A stretch of DNA of 53,288 nt from Trichocoleus desertorum ATA4-8-CV12 (GTDB lineage Bacteria; Cyanobacteriota; Cyanobacteriia; FACHB-46), in assembly GCA_019358975.1 (NCBI GenBank), contig JAHHIL010000039.1:1-53288 (forward strand), written 5' to 3'. Shown in pieces: positions 18,784-28,756 of the stretch. A program made the position numbers and the translations under genes. Numbering within the stretch: the first letter of the stretch is position 1; every line of letters begins with the position of its first letter. Under the pieces are notes generated by a model. That model ran no database searches, was not told the origin of the DNA, and was given only the letters and a program-made list of their open reading frames with translations.

Positions 18784-21700
18784 CTAGTGATGATCTGAAG
18801 AGCGGCTGGCAGTAGTTTCTCGGCTGTGATGACCTGTACCGTCACCATGCCCATCGACATGCCCATCTCCGTTACCATCACCGTCGCTGCCCATAGTCGT
18901 TGAGGTTACACCCACAAAGGCTGGTTGGCGCGATCGCCGGAACTGAGACTCAGCCGTCTTAATCACGATGTACAGAACAGGCACCACAAACAAACTGAGC
19001 ACTGTAGCCACACACATTCCTCCTACGACCGCTGTCCCTAAAGATTGTCTAGCAGCGGCTCCTGGCCCCGTAGCAATCACTAGCGGCACAGCCCCAATCA
19101 CGGTAGAAATTGCCGTCATCAAGATTGGGCGTAAACGCTCTCGGCAAGCTTCAGTTACCGCTTTGGTTAAAGCCAGCCCTTCATCCGAGAGTTGGTTGGC
19201 AAATTCTACAATCAAGACCGCGTTCTTACTTGCCATCCCGATTAGCATCACTAACCCGATCTGTGTATACACATCATTGGCAGTGCCACGAAGGAGGATG
19301 GCAAACAATGCCCCCAAAACAGCCAAGGGCACAGTTAGCATGATGATCAAAGGATCGGTGTAGCTTTCATACTGAGCCGCCAACGTTAGAAAGACAAAGA
19401 TAATTCCCAAAGAGAAGATAAAAACCGCTGAGCCTCCTGCCTGAATTTCCTCTAAAGAGAGGCCAGACCACTCATACCGAAAACCTTTAGGCAGAGTTTC
19501 GTTGGCTACTGCTTCCATTGCCTTAATAGCCTGTCCAGAGCTAACTCCGGGTGACCCTGAGCCATTAATTTCAACAGAACGGGAGAGATTGTAATGAGTG
19601 ATGATCGAGGGGCCGACCGTCTGATTGACCCGCACCAAATTACCGAGGGGAATCATCCTTCCAGAGCGCGATCGCACATACAGCTTCTTGATGTCTTCCG
19701 GATTAGAACGGAAGCGGCTGTCTGCCTGCACATACACCCGATAAGCTCGTTGAAATTGGTTGAAGTCATTGACATAGGCTGAGCCGAGGAAGATTTGCAG
19801 GGTATTAAAAATGTCTTCCGGCGAAACCTGAAGTTGGTTGGCTCTCACGCGATCCACTTCTACCGAGATCTGGGGAGTGTTGGCATTAAAAGTAGGCCGT
19901 AACCCAGCCAGCTGCGGTTTGTCAGGAGCGGGATAGGTAGTTGCCCGACCCATGAATTTACCTAACACTTCCCCAATCGTGGCGAAGTCACTGCCTGCAC
20001 GGTCTTGTAGGTGAAACTCAAATCCCCCAAAGTTACCAATTCCTTGAATGGCGGGTGGCGGAAACGGTACTACAATCGCTTCCTTAATGCTGACGAGTTG
20101 CGGAAACAGCCCAGACGGTTGAGGAACGAAACCACCAATAATGGCTTTGACTGATTGGTCAGATCCAGATCGTTCTTCCCAAGGTTTCAGGGTCGAGAAA
20201 ATCAAGCCGTTGTTGGGTGTGGCACCACTGAAGCTAAATCCTCCGATCGCAAAAATATTTTTGATTTCGGGGCGTTGCTTCATGATCTCCTCAGCTTTCG
20301 CCAAAACCTCTTCGGTATAGCTGAGGGAGACTCCTTCCGGTGCTTGAACCAGCGTAATAAAGTAGCCTTGGTCTTCTTCTGGTACAAACCCCGCTGGTAC
20401 GATCGTATAGATCCAGTAGGTAAGAACTAGACCTGCTGAGAATAGGGCCAGCACAATGTTCTTGCGTCGAGTGACCTTTTCTAGCGTCCGACCATAGGCT
20501 TGACGAGTCCGCTCGATCGCGCCATTGATGCCATTAAAAAACCAGTTATCTGGGGTCGTTTGTCCCTGCTTCAGCAACAGAGCCGACAAGGTAGGCGTAA
20601 AGGTAATCGCGTTGAACGTAGAAACTACAACGGAGAAAGCGATCGTGAGCGCAAATTGCTTATACAGTTGGCCCGTAGTGCCAGGAAAAAAGGCAATGGG
20701 CACAAACACCGTAATCAACACCAACGATGTAGCAATAACGGCACCAAACAAGGCATTCATGGAAGCGATCGCTGCTTCGAGAGGCCGCAGACCATCCTCG
20801 TTAATCCGTCGCGTAATATCCTCCACAATCACGATCGCGTCATCGACCACTAAACCTGTGGCTAGTGTTAAGCCGAACAAAGTCAGCGTGTTAATTGAGA
20901 AATTTAGCAGCTTGACGAAGATAAACGTGCCAATAAACGCTACCGGAATCGCGATCGAAACTACCAGCGCCGCTCGCCAGTTCTGCAAAAACAAGAAGAT
21001 CACCAAGATCACCAACGCAACCGCCTGCAAGAGCGAGATGATCACCTCTTCTGCCCCTGCTTGGATAAAAGTCGTCGTATCAAAGGCGACTTCATAGTGA
21101 AGACCAGGAGGGAAACTGGCGGTCAACCGTTGCATTTCATCTTTGACTGCTTGCGCTGTCTCTAAGGCATTACTGCCAAACTGCTGGGTGATCCCCAGCC
21201 CCACACCTCGGTGGGTGATGCGATCATCCGAGGTAAAACGCAACACCGAACCGTAGTTCTCTGCGCCTAATTCCGCTCTGCCTATATCTCTGAGTTTCAC
21301 CAACGTGCCAGCATCAGTGGTTTTGAGCACCAGCTCATTGAATTCTTCTGCATCTTTCAGTCGTCCCTGGGCAGTTACCGCATATTGGTATTGTTGCCCA
21401 GTGGCAGTAGGAGGTTGACCAATTTGCCCCGCCCCAACTTGCAGGTTTTGTTGTTGTAGGGCAACTACCACATCTTGCGGGGTTAAGTTGCGACTGGCTA
21501 GCCGTTCGGGGTCGAGCCACAGGCGCATGGCATATTTGCGCTCCCCAAAAATTTGCACCCCCCCCACACCTTCGAGCCGCTTCAGGGCATCAACCACGTA
21601 CAGGTCGGCGTAGTTGCTGAGATAAACATCGTCGTACAGGTCTTCGCCTTTACTCTCATCTCGGTCGGAGTAAAGCCCGATCGCCAGCAAAAAGTTGTTG

Positions 21701-22110
21701 TTGGCTTTGGAAACTTGCACCCCTGTCTGAGTCACAGGCCCAGGCAGACGCGAGACGACTGTCGAAACTTTGTTCTGTACGTCAACCGCAGCAATATCCT
21801 GGTTCAGACCCAAGTCAAAGGTCAGATTGACATTGCTGGTGCCATCATTAGCACTGGTGGACTTGATGTATTTCACCCCCGCAATACCGTTCAGTTCCCG
21901 CTCCAGAATGTTGGTGACGGTTGACTCTACGATCTCAGCATTCGCGCCCCTATAGTTAGATGTAACGCTGATTTGAGGAGGCGCAATGTCTGGATATTGG
22001 GCGATCGACAGGGTCGGAATGCAGGCAAGCCCTAACAAGGTCACAACGATCGAACACACCGTTGCGAACACAGGGCGTTTGATAAAGAAGTTGGAAATGG
22101 AGAGAATCAT
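18784..22110 (-). CDS. RND multidrug efflux inner-membrane transporter (AcrB/HAE1 type)
   Basis: 1108 residues with the two-fold RND layout: TM1 near 10-30, a large periplasmic loop, TM2-6, TM7, a second loop, and TM8-12. The proton relay Asp pair is present in GLVVDDAIVIVED (TM4). This marks the hydrophobe/amphiphile branch rather than the heavy-metal branch. The pump exports drugs, detergents or similar from periplasm or membrane with an adaptor and an outer-membrane channel. The last about 44 residues form an unusual tail rich in Gly, Asp and His (SDGDGNGDGHVDGHGDG) not found in AcrB. The adaptor is encoded upstream; no TolC-like gene is adjacent. Confidence 0.93.
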   Translation of the reverse strand: MILSISNFFIKRPVFATVCSIVVTLLGLACIPTLSIAQYPDIAPPQISVTSNYRGANAEIVESTVTNILERELNGIAGVKYIKSTSANDGTSNVNLTFDLGLNQDIAAVDVQNKVSTVVSRLPGPVTQTGVQVSKANNNFLLAIGLYSDRDESKGEDLYDDVYLSNYADLYVVDALKRLEGVGGVQIFGERKYAMRLWLDPERLASRNLTPQDVVVALQQQNLQVGAGQIGQPPTATGQQYQYAVTAQGRLKDAEEFNELVLKTTDAGTLVKLRDIGRAELGAENYGSVLRFTSDDRITHRGVGLGITQQFGSNALETAQAVKDEMQRLTASFPPGLHYEVAFDTTTFIQAGAEEVIISLLQAVALVILVIFLFLQNWRAALVVSIAIPVAFIGTFIFVKLLNFSINTLTLFGLTLATGLVVDDAIVIVEDITRRINEDGLRPLEAAIASMNALFGAVIATSLVLITVFVPIAFFPGTTGQLYKQFALTIAFSVVVSTFNAITFTPTLSALLLKQGQTTPDNWFFNGINGAIERTRQAYGRTLEKVTRRKNIVLALFSAGLVLTYWIYTIVPAGFVPEEDQGYFITLVQAPEGVSLSYTEEVLAKAEEIMKQRPEIKNIFAIGGFSFSGATPNNGLIFSTLKPWEERSGSDQSVKAIIGGFVPQPSGLFPQLVSIKEAIVVPFPPPAIQGIGNFGGFEFHLQDRAGSDFATIGEVLGKFMGRATTYPAPDKPQLAGLRPTFNANTPQISVEVDRVRANQLQVSPEDIFNTLQIFLGSAYVNDFNQFQRAYRVYVQADSRFRSNPEDIKKLYVRSRSGRMIPLGNLVRVNQTVGPSIITHYNLSRSVEINGSGSPGVSSGQAIKAMEAVANETLPKGFRYEWSGLSLEEIQAGGSAVFIFSLGIIFVFLTLAAQYESYTDPLIIMLTVPLAVLGALFAILLRGTANDVYTQIGLVMLIGMASKNAVLIVEFANQLSDEGLALTKAVTEACRERLRPILMTAISTVIGAVPLVIATGPGAAARQSLGTAVVGGMCVATVLSLFVVPVLYIVIKTAESQFRRSRQPAFVGVTSTTMGSDGDGNGDGHVDGHGDGTGHHSRETTASRSSDHH

Positions 22111-22265
22111 AGTGCCAACCGTTATGTGCGATGGGTCACATAATCCGCCTCAATCACTAGAACCTGTGTAGGGGCAAGTTGTGTCAATCAGTGATTGGTT
22201 CAAATCGGATTATTTGCCAAACCTACCCCTACAACCACGGAAACGACGACTAGTGGTTTTGTGCT

Positions 22266-23744
22266 TTAGGGAGAATTAGGAGATGCAGCAGTAGGAGGGG
22301 GGGTATCTTCGGCAATCGGCATACAATTTTGTAGTTGTAGGATGCCAGAAGTTACGATGCGATCGCCTGCACTCAAGCCTTCTACCACTTCTTGGTCATT
22401 GCCGATGATTTTGCCCAACTTAATGGGCTTTTGGACTGCAACTAATTGGTTAGGCTCTAGTTGAGCTGCTCCAGGCGGTGCTCCAGGGGCTGAGGCTGGT
22501 GCTTCACACGCTGAGCTTTGAAAGGGAGCCGCCACGAAAATAAAGTTTCTACCCCCCAGTCGAGAAATTACCGTAGTTGGAACCAGAACTCCAGAATGAG
22601 AGTCCCAAATCACTCTGGCTCCAATAGACTGCTCCGTGCGGAGTTGATTATTCGAGTTATCAAGTATTGCCCTCACCTGCACCAACTGCGTTGACGGATC
22701 AACATTCGGAGCAATGAACGAGATCTTACCCGTTTGCAAAACGCGGTCTTGATCACTCAACAGCCTGACAGGTAAGCCCATGCGTAGATCCGGTGCTCTG
22801 TCCAGCGGAATCTCGATTTTGACTTCCAGTTCCTGATTTTGGGTCAAGGTCAGTAGCGGTGTGGAAGGGCTGACATAATCTCCTTGTTTGATGGGAATAT
22901 TGCCTACAATCCCCGCAAAAGGCGCTGAAATGGCGTAATCCTGAAGTTGAGCTTGACCTTCAGCCACATTAGCTTGGGCTTGCTGAAAGGCTCGTTGCCC
23001 TCTCACGACTTGAGACCTGGCGCGGTTAATCGCAGATTGTTGGGCTCGGATGTCAGCCTCTGTTTGCCGTAAGTTCGCCTGAGCTGTTTGCAGGGCGTTT
23101 AGCCGCTGATCCAGAATTTGTCGGCTTTCGGCTCCTTGTCTTTGTAGTTCTTGATAGCGCTCGTATTCGCGTTGATTCAGTTGAACATTGGCTTGATCTG
23201 CCACCCGTTTTTCCTGTAGGGCTTGCAAGGTATCGATCGCGCTGGCTACATCGGCTTGGGCTGATTCAATCTCAGCGGCTGACGTTTCCACCCCAGCATT
23301 CCGACTAGCCACTTGAGCCCGCTGCTCATTCGCATTAATTTGGAGGAGTTGGTCACCCGCCTCAACGCGATCGCCTGCTTTTACATAGATCGTGGCAACT
23401 GGGCCAGAAACCCGCGATTGCAAGGTGATTGACTGCCGAGAATCAAGTCTGGCGGAGTAGTCTGAGCTATCTTCAACCATAGCCGACTTGGGGCTACCCA
23501 ACTGGACAGGGGTTGGCTGCGGTTTCATTTGCCCCATCATTAGCATCGGCATAATGACGCGACTGAACACAATCCAGCCAATGCCACCGAGAAGCAGCAG
23601 ACCGATAATGCTAGGCACTAACAACTGTCGGAAACGGTTGGGCTGAGGTGGTGGCCCAGCATGTTGAGAGTCCTGAGGAAAATTTGAACTTTCCTCCGAA
23701 ATAGCTGGGGGAGAGGAGAGGTCTTGAGTGTCGTTGCCGCTCAT
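22266..23744 (-). CDS. RND periplasmic adaptor (membrane fusion protein)
   Basis: 492 residues. A Pro-rich cytosolic start precedes one TM helix (LLVPSIIGLLLLGGIGWIVF, about 38-57). Beta-barrel and lipoyl halves flank a long alpha-hairpin of about 150 residues rich in Ala, Gln and Glu (for example QREYERYQELQRQGAESRQI). The second lipoyl half reads AISAPFAGIVGNIPIKQGDYV. This is the HlyD/AcrA adaptor fold that links the pump to an outer-membrane channel. It precedes the pump by about 155 bp on the same strand, and one operon is likely. A Cys-Pro-Ala insert near residue 420 (SSACEAPASAPGAPPGA) looks like a flexible linker. Confidence 0.92.
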   Translation of the reverse strand: MSGNDTQDLSSPPAISEESSNFPQDSQHAGPPPQPNRFRQLLVPSIIGLLLLGGIGWIVFSRVIMPMLMMGQMKPQPTPVQLGSPKSAMVEDSSDYSARLDSRQSITLQSRVSGPVATIYVKAGDRVEAGDQLLQINANEQRAQVASRNAGVETSAAEIESAQADVASAIDTLQALQEKRVADQANVQLNQREYERYQELQRQGAESRQILDQRLNALQTAQANLRQTEADIRAQQSAINRARSQVVRGQRAFQQAQANVAEGQAQLQDYAISAPFAGIVGNIPIKQGDYVSPSTPLLTLTQNQELEVKIEIPLDRAPDLRMGLPVRLLSDQDRVLQTGKISFIAPNVDPSTQLVQVRAILDNSNNQLRTEQSIGARVIWDSHSGVLVPTTVISRLGGRNFIFVAAPFQSSACEAPASAPGAPPGAAQLEPNQLVAVQKPIKLGKIIGNDQEVVEGLSAGDRIVTSGILQLQNCMPIAEDTPPPTAASPNSP

Positions 23745-24187
23745 AGGGGTGAATTGACTACGAACAAAGGTTTAGGTCACTACAAGGAGTGGAGATCAAA
23801 ATAGCAATGCTCAAGCCAGTCCAGAAAAACTAAGACAGGCTTCATGCTTTTGTTCAATCAGTTTTAAATACGGCTTTCCCTCTGAAATTAAATAATGGAA
23901 ATAGGGTTGAGCTAGAGCAGCAGAGACGGATGAGCTCAAGCTAACACAGGCGATCGCAAGTTAACTTCACTCCTCCTTGTCACCCGATTGGGTGAGGTGG
24001 ACGGCTATTTGGTTGTGGCTCGAAAAAGTTTATTGATTTTAACTTTACGTTAGATTACTTTAACATCCGATGGCTCTAAGTTCTATCCGGGCTGAGCAGA
24101 AAGGCTTGGTAACTTTTTGCTAGTCGATATTAACGATTTGCAAGTATTAATAGCAGTGCTTAAGTAAGGGGGCAGCGATCGCTTGCA
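23745..24187. other. 443-bp intergenic region, upstream of the efflux adaptor
   Basis: No convincing coding sequence, RNA gene or repeat is seen. It must contain the minus-strand promoter of the adaptor/pump unit and the 3' end of the fibrillin transcript. A short hairpin (TCACCC-GATT-GGGTGA near 23980) and AT-rich stretches (24028-24065) are the only structured parts. Confidence 0.4.
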
Positions 24188-24964
24188 TCAACCACCCTGG
24201 CAAACTCCGTCAATCAACCGCTCACAAACTAAAACAGTTCCTCGCTCCCCTCGCGTAATACGCAATTCTTCATCTAGATAAAGCAGCGTTAGTCTGCCTT
24301 TAGGCGATCGCTGCATCGTAAAGGATACTTTCCCCGTTTGATGATCCATGCCTTGCGGAGGGATAATTCCCAACAAGAGATTTGCCACCTTGCTCATCAC
24401 CTTTTCCTTGAACCTGCGCTTCTCAGATTTAGACTGGTTGCCAAACACTGCTTGCCACATTTCCATCTGATCCAGATGCTTGGGTACCAATGCTCCTCCT
24501 GTGAATTGCACACTTAGAGTTTTGTCATCTATTACCTGACAAATGCCGAAGTTATGAATGATACCCTGAAGCGGAGGAATATCTTTGGCTTGAGTTGTGA
24601 ACTCCACAATGATGTCATGAGTGCGTTGTTGACCATTATCTATGGGGACGACAGGTTGCAGTACGCGATCGATCACAACCCTAAGACTGGTCGGTTGAAA
24701 CAGGTTAAAAGCTAGACGTCCCAGCGTATAAACGTAGGTTCCGTCAGGTTGCCGTTCTCCATCAGGAAAGTTGGGAGCACTAATCAACAACCACTCTCCA
24801 TCCATCAATGCCTCGTAATCGGCAAGCGTTGCGATTGGGTTGAGGCGGTTTAAATGCTCGATCGCTGCCGCTACTGCCTGATGTTTGGGGTTTCCTTCAT
24901 AGGCCATTAGTGCTTCCCTTAGGGCTTGTTTAGCGGTTTTCTGCTCGTAAGTCTCTGCACTCAT
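24188..24964 (-). CDS. PAP/fibrillin family protein
   Basis: 258 residues from ATG 24964 (MSAETYEQKTAKQALREAL). The lipocalin-like PAP_fibrillin pattern is seen: a helical start with NRLNPIATL, then WLLISAPNFPDG, LGRLAFNLFQPTSLRVVIDRV, and a C-terminal TLLYLDEELRITRGERGTVLVCERL, which is the typical fibrillin end. Fibrillins bind lipids in plastoglobules and thylakoid membranes and aid photoprotection. Divergently, about 150 bp away, lies tocopherol cyclase. In plants both products reside in plastoglobules, so a shared promoter region makes sense. Confidence 0.85.
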   Translation of the reverse strand: MSAETYEQKTAKQALREALMAYEGNPKHQAVAAAIEHLNRLNPIATLADYEALMDGEWLLISAPNFPDGERQPDGTYVYTLGRLAFNLFQPTSLRVVIDRVLQPVVPIDNGQQRTHDIIVEFTTQAKDIPPLQGIIHNFGICQVIDDKTLSVQFTGGALVPKHLDQMEMWQAVFGNQSKSEKRRFKEKVMSKVANLLLGIIPPQGMDHQTGKVSFTMQRSPKGRLTLLYLDEELRITRGERGTVLVCERLIDGVCQGG

Positions 24965-25100
24965 CCGTAACCTCCCATAAAGTGGCAAGATGGGTCTGCT
25001 TTGCCCTGCGATCGCTAGTACTAAATTCTAGCTACAGGTGGGTTTATATGCTCTCATACATGCAGAGTTGAGGCGATCGCTCATACTGAAAAAGGTTTAG

Positions 25101-26252
<1,152 letters not shown>

Positions 26253-26323
26253 TGATCTTCTGTGATCCGGTTGGGTGATTGCGTAAAACCAGCCAACTGT
26301 TATGATCATTAATGTCTAGAATT

Positions 26324-26397
26324 GGGGCTGTAGCTCAGATGGATAGAGCGACCGCCTCCTAAGCGGTAGGTCGAGGGTTCGAATCCCGCCAGTCCCG
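26324..26397 (+). tRNA. tRNA-Arg (anticodon CCU)
   Basis: A complete cloverleaf is present. The acceptor GGGGCTG pairs with CAGTCCC, the D stem GCTC pairs with GAGC, and the anticodon stem ACCGC/GCGGT encloses the loop CTCCTAA. The T loop is TTCGAAT, with one A-G mismatch in its stem, and the discriminator is G. CCA is not encoded. It reads AGG codons. A tyrosine recombinase starts 200 bp downstream, so its 3' end is a likely integration site. Confidence 0.95.
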
Positions 26398-26428
26398 TAG
26401 CCATGAAAACCCTTGCAAATACGTCTTC

Positions 26429-26453
26429 AAGCCCTTATTTGGAGGGCTTTTTT
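26429..26453 (+). terminator. Terminator after tRNA-Arg
   Basis: AAGCCCT and AGGGCTT form a 7-bp stem around a 7-base loop, followed by a T run. It lies 32 bp past the tRNA and before the integrase gene. It would end the tRNA transcript and separate it from the element. Confidence 0.8.
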
Positions 26454-26597
26454 ATTGTCTAGTTTTTGTAGTTGACTCGTTGACTCGAAACTAGATTGGG
26501 TATTTTTTGAGTAGTTTTGAGGCAAAATTGGGGTAATGTTGGGGTAATACTTAGAACAAGTGTTCTAAAAAGGCGGCAATTTCTTAAGGGCTACCCA

Positions 26598-27788
26598 ATG
26601 CAATCTAGAGAGCAGCAGCGCAAAGCTTCCAAGGGTTCAGTTCAGATCAAGACTTCTAACAACCGTCTACAGTTGGTTTTTTCCTTCGGGGGTAAACGGC
26701 ATTATTTATCGACTGGGTTTACTGATAACCCGGTTAACCGAAAAGCTGCTGAGATGAAAGCTCGGCAGATTGAGCTAGATCTAGCTTCAGGAAACTTTGA
26801 TCCAACCCTTGAAAAGTACAAGCCCCAGTCTGTTCTCAGCACCGTTACCCCAATTACCCCAATTGCGCCACCGAAACCTTCTCTTGCTGAGTTGTGGGAG
26901 CAATTTATCGCTTATAAGCGGCCCCAGTGCTCTCCTAGCACAATGCGGTGTCAATACAGAACATTTAGTAGCTATGTTGACAAATTGCCTACGTATGACC
27001 TGGAGAAGGCCTGCGATATTCGGGATCATGCCCTACAAACAATTCCTCTGGATTCATGTAAAAGATTTCTCATCCGTTTGAACGCTTGTTGTAATTGGGC
27101 GGTGCAATCTGGCTTGATTTCTGAAAACCCGTTTGACGGTATGGCTGCGGAAATTAAGCTATCCAAGTCCCAACAGGCAGATGCTGACGAGATCGATCCG
27201 TTTTCGGCAGAAGAACGAGATGCCATCTTGGAAGCATTAAGGACTAATCAGTTCTCCAGTAAATATGCTCGTGTCAAGCACTCTCACTACTACCCATACA
27301 CTCGGTTTATGTTCATGACGGGTTGCCGTCCTTCCGAGGCGATCGCGCTCCAATGGAAACACATCTCCGAAGATTTTCGATATGTTCATTTCGTGCAGGC
27401 GGTGGTCGAGGGCGAGAGCGGTAAGGTCTGTAAGAAGGGGTTGAAGACTCAGGAGAAAAGGCGATTTCCCTGCAATGAGTCTCTTAAACAGATGCTCCAG
27501 GCTATAAAACCTGAAAAATGTGACCTAGAGGCTTTACTTTTTCCCAGCCCTGAAGATCAAACTTGGATTAATACTAATAATTTCTCTAAAAGAACTTGGA
27601 GGCCAGTCTTGGCAGGGTTAGGGATTAAATATCGCAAGCCATACCAAACGCGCCATACGTTTATTACTTTGGCGCTGGAGAATGGTTTAGATGCCAAAGA
27701 TGTAGCAAGATTGGTTGGCAATTCTCCCAAAATTATTTATGAGCATTACGCAGGCAATAAACGGGAATTAGCTGTTCCGGAGTTTTGA
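26598..27788 (+). CDS. Tyrosine recombinase / phage-type integrase
   Basis: 396 residues from ATG 26598 (MQSREQQRKASKGSVQI). The N-terminal part (about 1-70) is an arm-binding beta domain with KRHYLSTGF. A core-binding SAM-like domain follows (LAELWEQFIAYKRPQCSP). The catalytic domain shows TGCRPSEAIAL with the first Arg and YQTRHTFITLALENG with the box II Arg-His. The nucleophile region is PKIIYEHYAG. It is 200 bp downstream of tRNA-Arg and transcribed away from it, the usual arrangement of an integrative element. An upstream TTG at 26517 is an unlikely start. Confidence 0.9.
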   Translation: MQSREQQRKASKGSVQIKTSNNRLQLVFSFGGKRHYLSTGFTDNPVNRKAAEMKARQIELDLASGNFDPTLEKYKPQSVLSTVTPITPIAPPKPSLAELWEQFIAYKRPQCSPSTMRCQYRTFSSYVDKLPTYDLEKACDIRDHALQTIPLDSCKRFLIRLNACCNWAVQSGLISENPFDGMAAEIKLSKSQQADADEIDPFSAEERDAILEALRTNQFSSKYARVKHSHYYPYTRFMFMTGCRPSEAIALQWKHISEDFRYVHFVQAVVEGESGKVCKKGLKTQEKRRFPCNESLKQMLQAIKPEKCDLEALLFPSPEDQTWINTNNFSKRTWRPVLAGLGIKYRKPYQTRHTFITLALENGLDAKDVARLVGNSPKIIYEHYAGNKRELAVPEF

Positions 27789-27907
27789 CTATAAATTATT
27801 CTTCTGATATGTCACGATCGCCCGTATGTTTCGGCGACGAGCGATCGCTTAACTCTGAATTAGGGTTGATCTATCACGTTACAAAAACCCTTTTCAGTAG
27901 TTTTTAA

Positions 27908-28645
27908 CTAATCTAGTTCGTTTGGGTCTAGTCCCATTGCCTGCAATCGGGCTGCTAGTCTGTCAGCTCGTTCGGCATCGGTGGAAATCCAACGGTTCTG
28001 GGCATCGTACCAACGGAGCCACTGGCGTTGAATGCCGCTGTATTCCCCTTGCCATATTCCTATGCCAATATTCAGAGTTGGCATCCACAGCTTTGGTTCT
28101 GTGAGTTCTACTTCCTGATATTGGCCTGCAACTAGGGTAAAACAGCGGAGCAGGTTGGTGTAGCGGTTGAAGAGGATGTAGTAAGGAACACGTAGGATTT
28201 GCTCGTAGACTTCCCATTTGGTGGGAGGTTGGCCGCTGCTGCGATCGCGCTGACCGAGGTCTTCGGCTTCGGTGCCTGGGGAGAGTAGCTCGACTACAAT
28301 GCTGGGACTGATGCCTTCTTGCCAGATGACGTAGCTTAAACGCAGGTCTCGGTTTTCGTAAAGACGAGGCACGCCGACCGCAGCGAACCAGTCGGGACGC
28401 TTGTACCAGTTGGGGTGGTGAACGTCGTAATACAGGTTGAGATCGCCAGCAGTAAAGACTTGGTCGGCAGCATAGTCTGCCAAGCGAAAGGTAGCACTCA
28501 GTAGTTGGGGCTGGAGGTAGTGATATTCATCGGGCAAGCCAGGTTCCTCTAGATTTTCGCTAGGCAAATCATACATGGTGGGCAGTACTTCTTTGGGCGA
28601 TCGCGGGGGATCGGTCTGCTCAATGGAGGGTTTTGCCAGTGTCAT
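27908..28645 (-). CDS. Uma2-family (DUF820) nuclease, long form
   Basis: 245 residues starting MTLAKPSIEQTDPPRSP. The core contains VFTAGDLNLYYD, WFAAVGVPRLYENRDLRLSYVIWQE, and SPSIVVELLSPGTEAEDLG, followed by YEQILRVPYYILFNRYT. The acidic residues of the predicted active site are retained. The C-terminus is an R/A/L-rich helix (DRLAARLQAMGLDPNELD) typical of this long subgroup. It lies between the integrase and array 1. A link to CRISPR is not evident, since the family is widespread in these genomes. Confidence 0.85.
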   Translation of the reverse strand: MTLAKPSIEQTDPPRSPKEVLPTMYDLPSENLEEPGLPDEYHYLQPQLLSATFRLADYAADQVFTAGDLNLYYDVHHPNWYKRPDWFAAVGVPRLYENRDLRLSYVIWQEGISPSIVVELLSPGTEAEDLGQRDRSSGQPPTKWEVYEQILRVPYYILFNRYTNLLRCFTLVAGQYQEVELTEPKLWMPTLNIGIGIWQGEYSGIQRQWLRWYDAQNRWISTDAERADRLAARLQAMGLDPNELD

Positions 28646-28756
28646 ATGAAGCCTGCAATAGGTTGAAGAACAGGGACATGGGGCGATCGCTTTCTATTTT
28701 AAGGGTGGCAGAGACAAAGAGAGGACGGAAATTGTTTTGCTTCTGCCCTCTTGTAT

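Noticed and set aside
20500-21100. Long open frames antisense to the RND pump
   Set aside because: Shadow frames of the conserved membrane protein; no family pattern.
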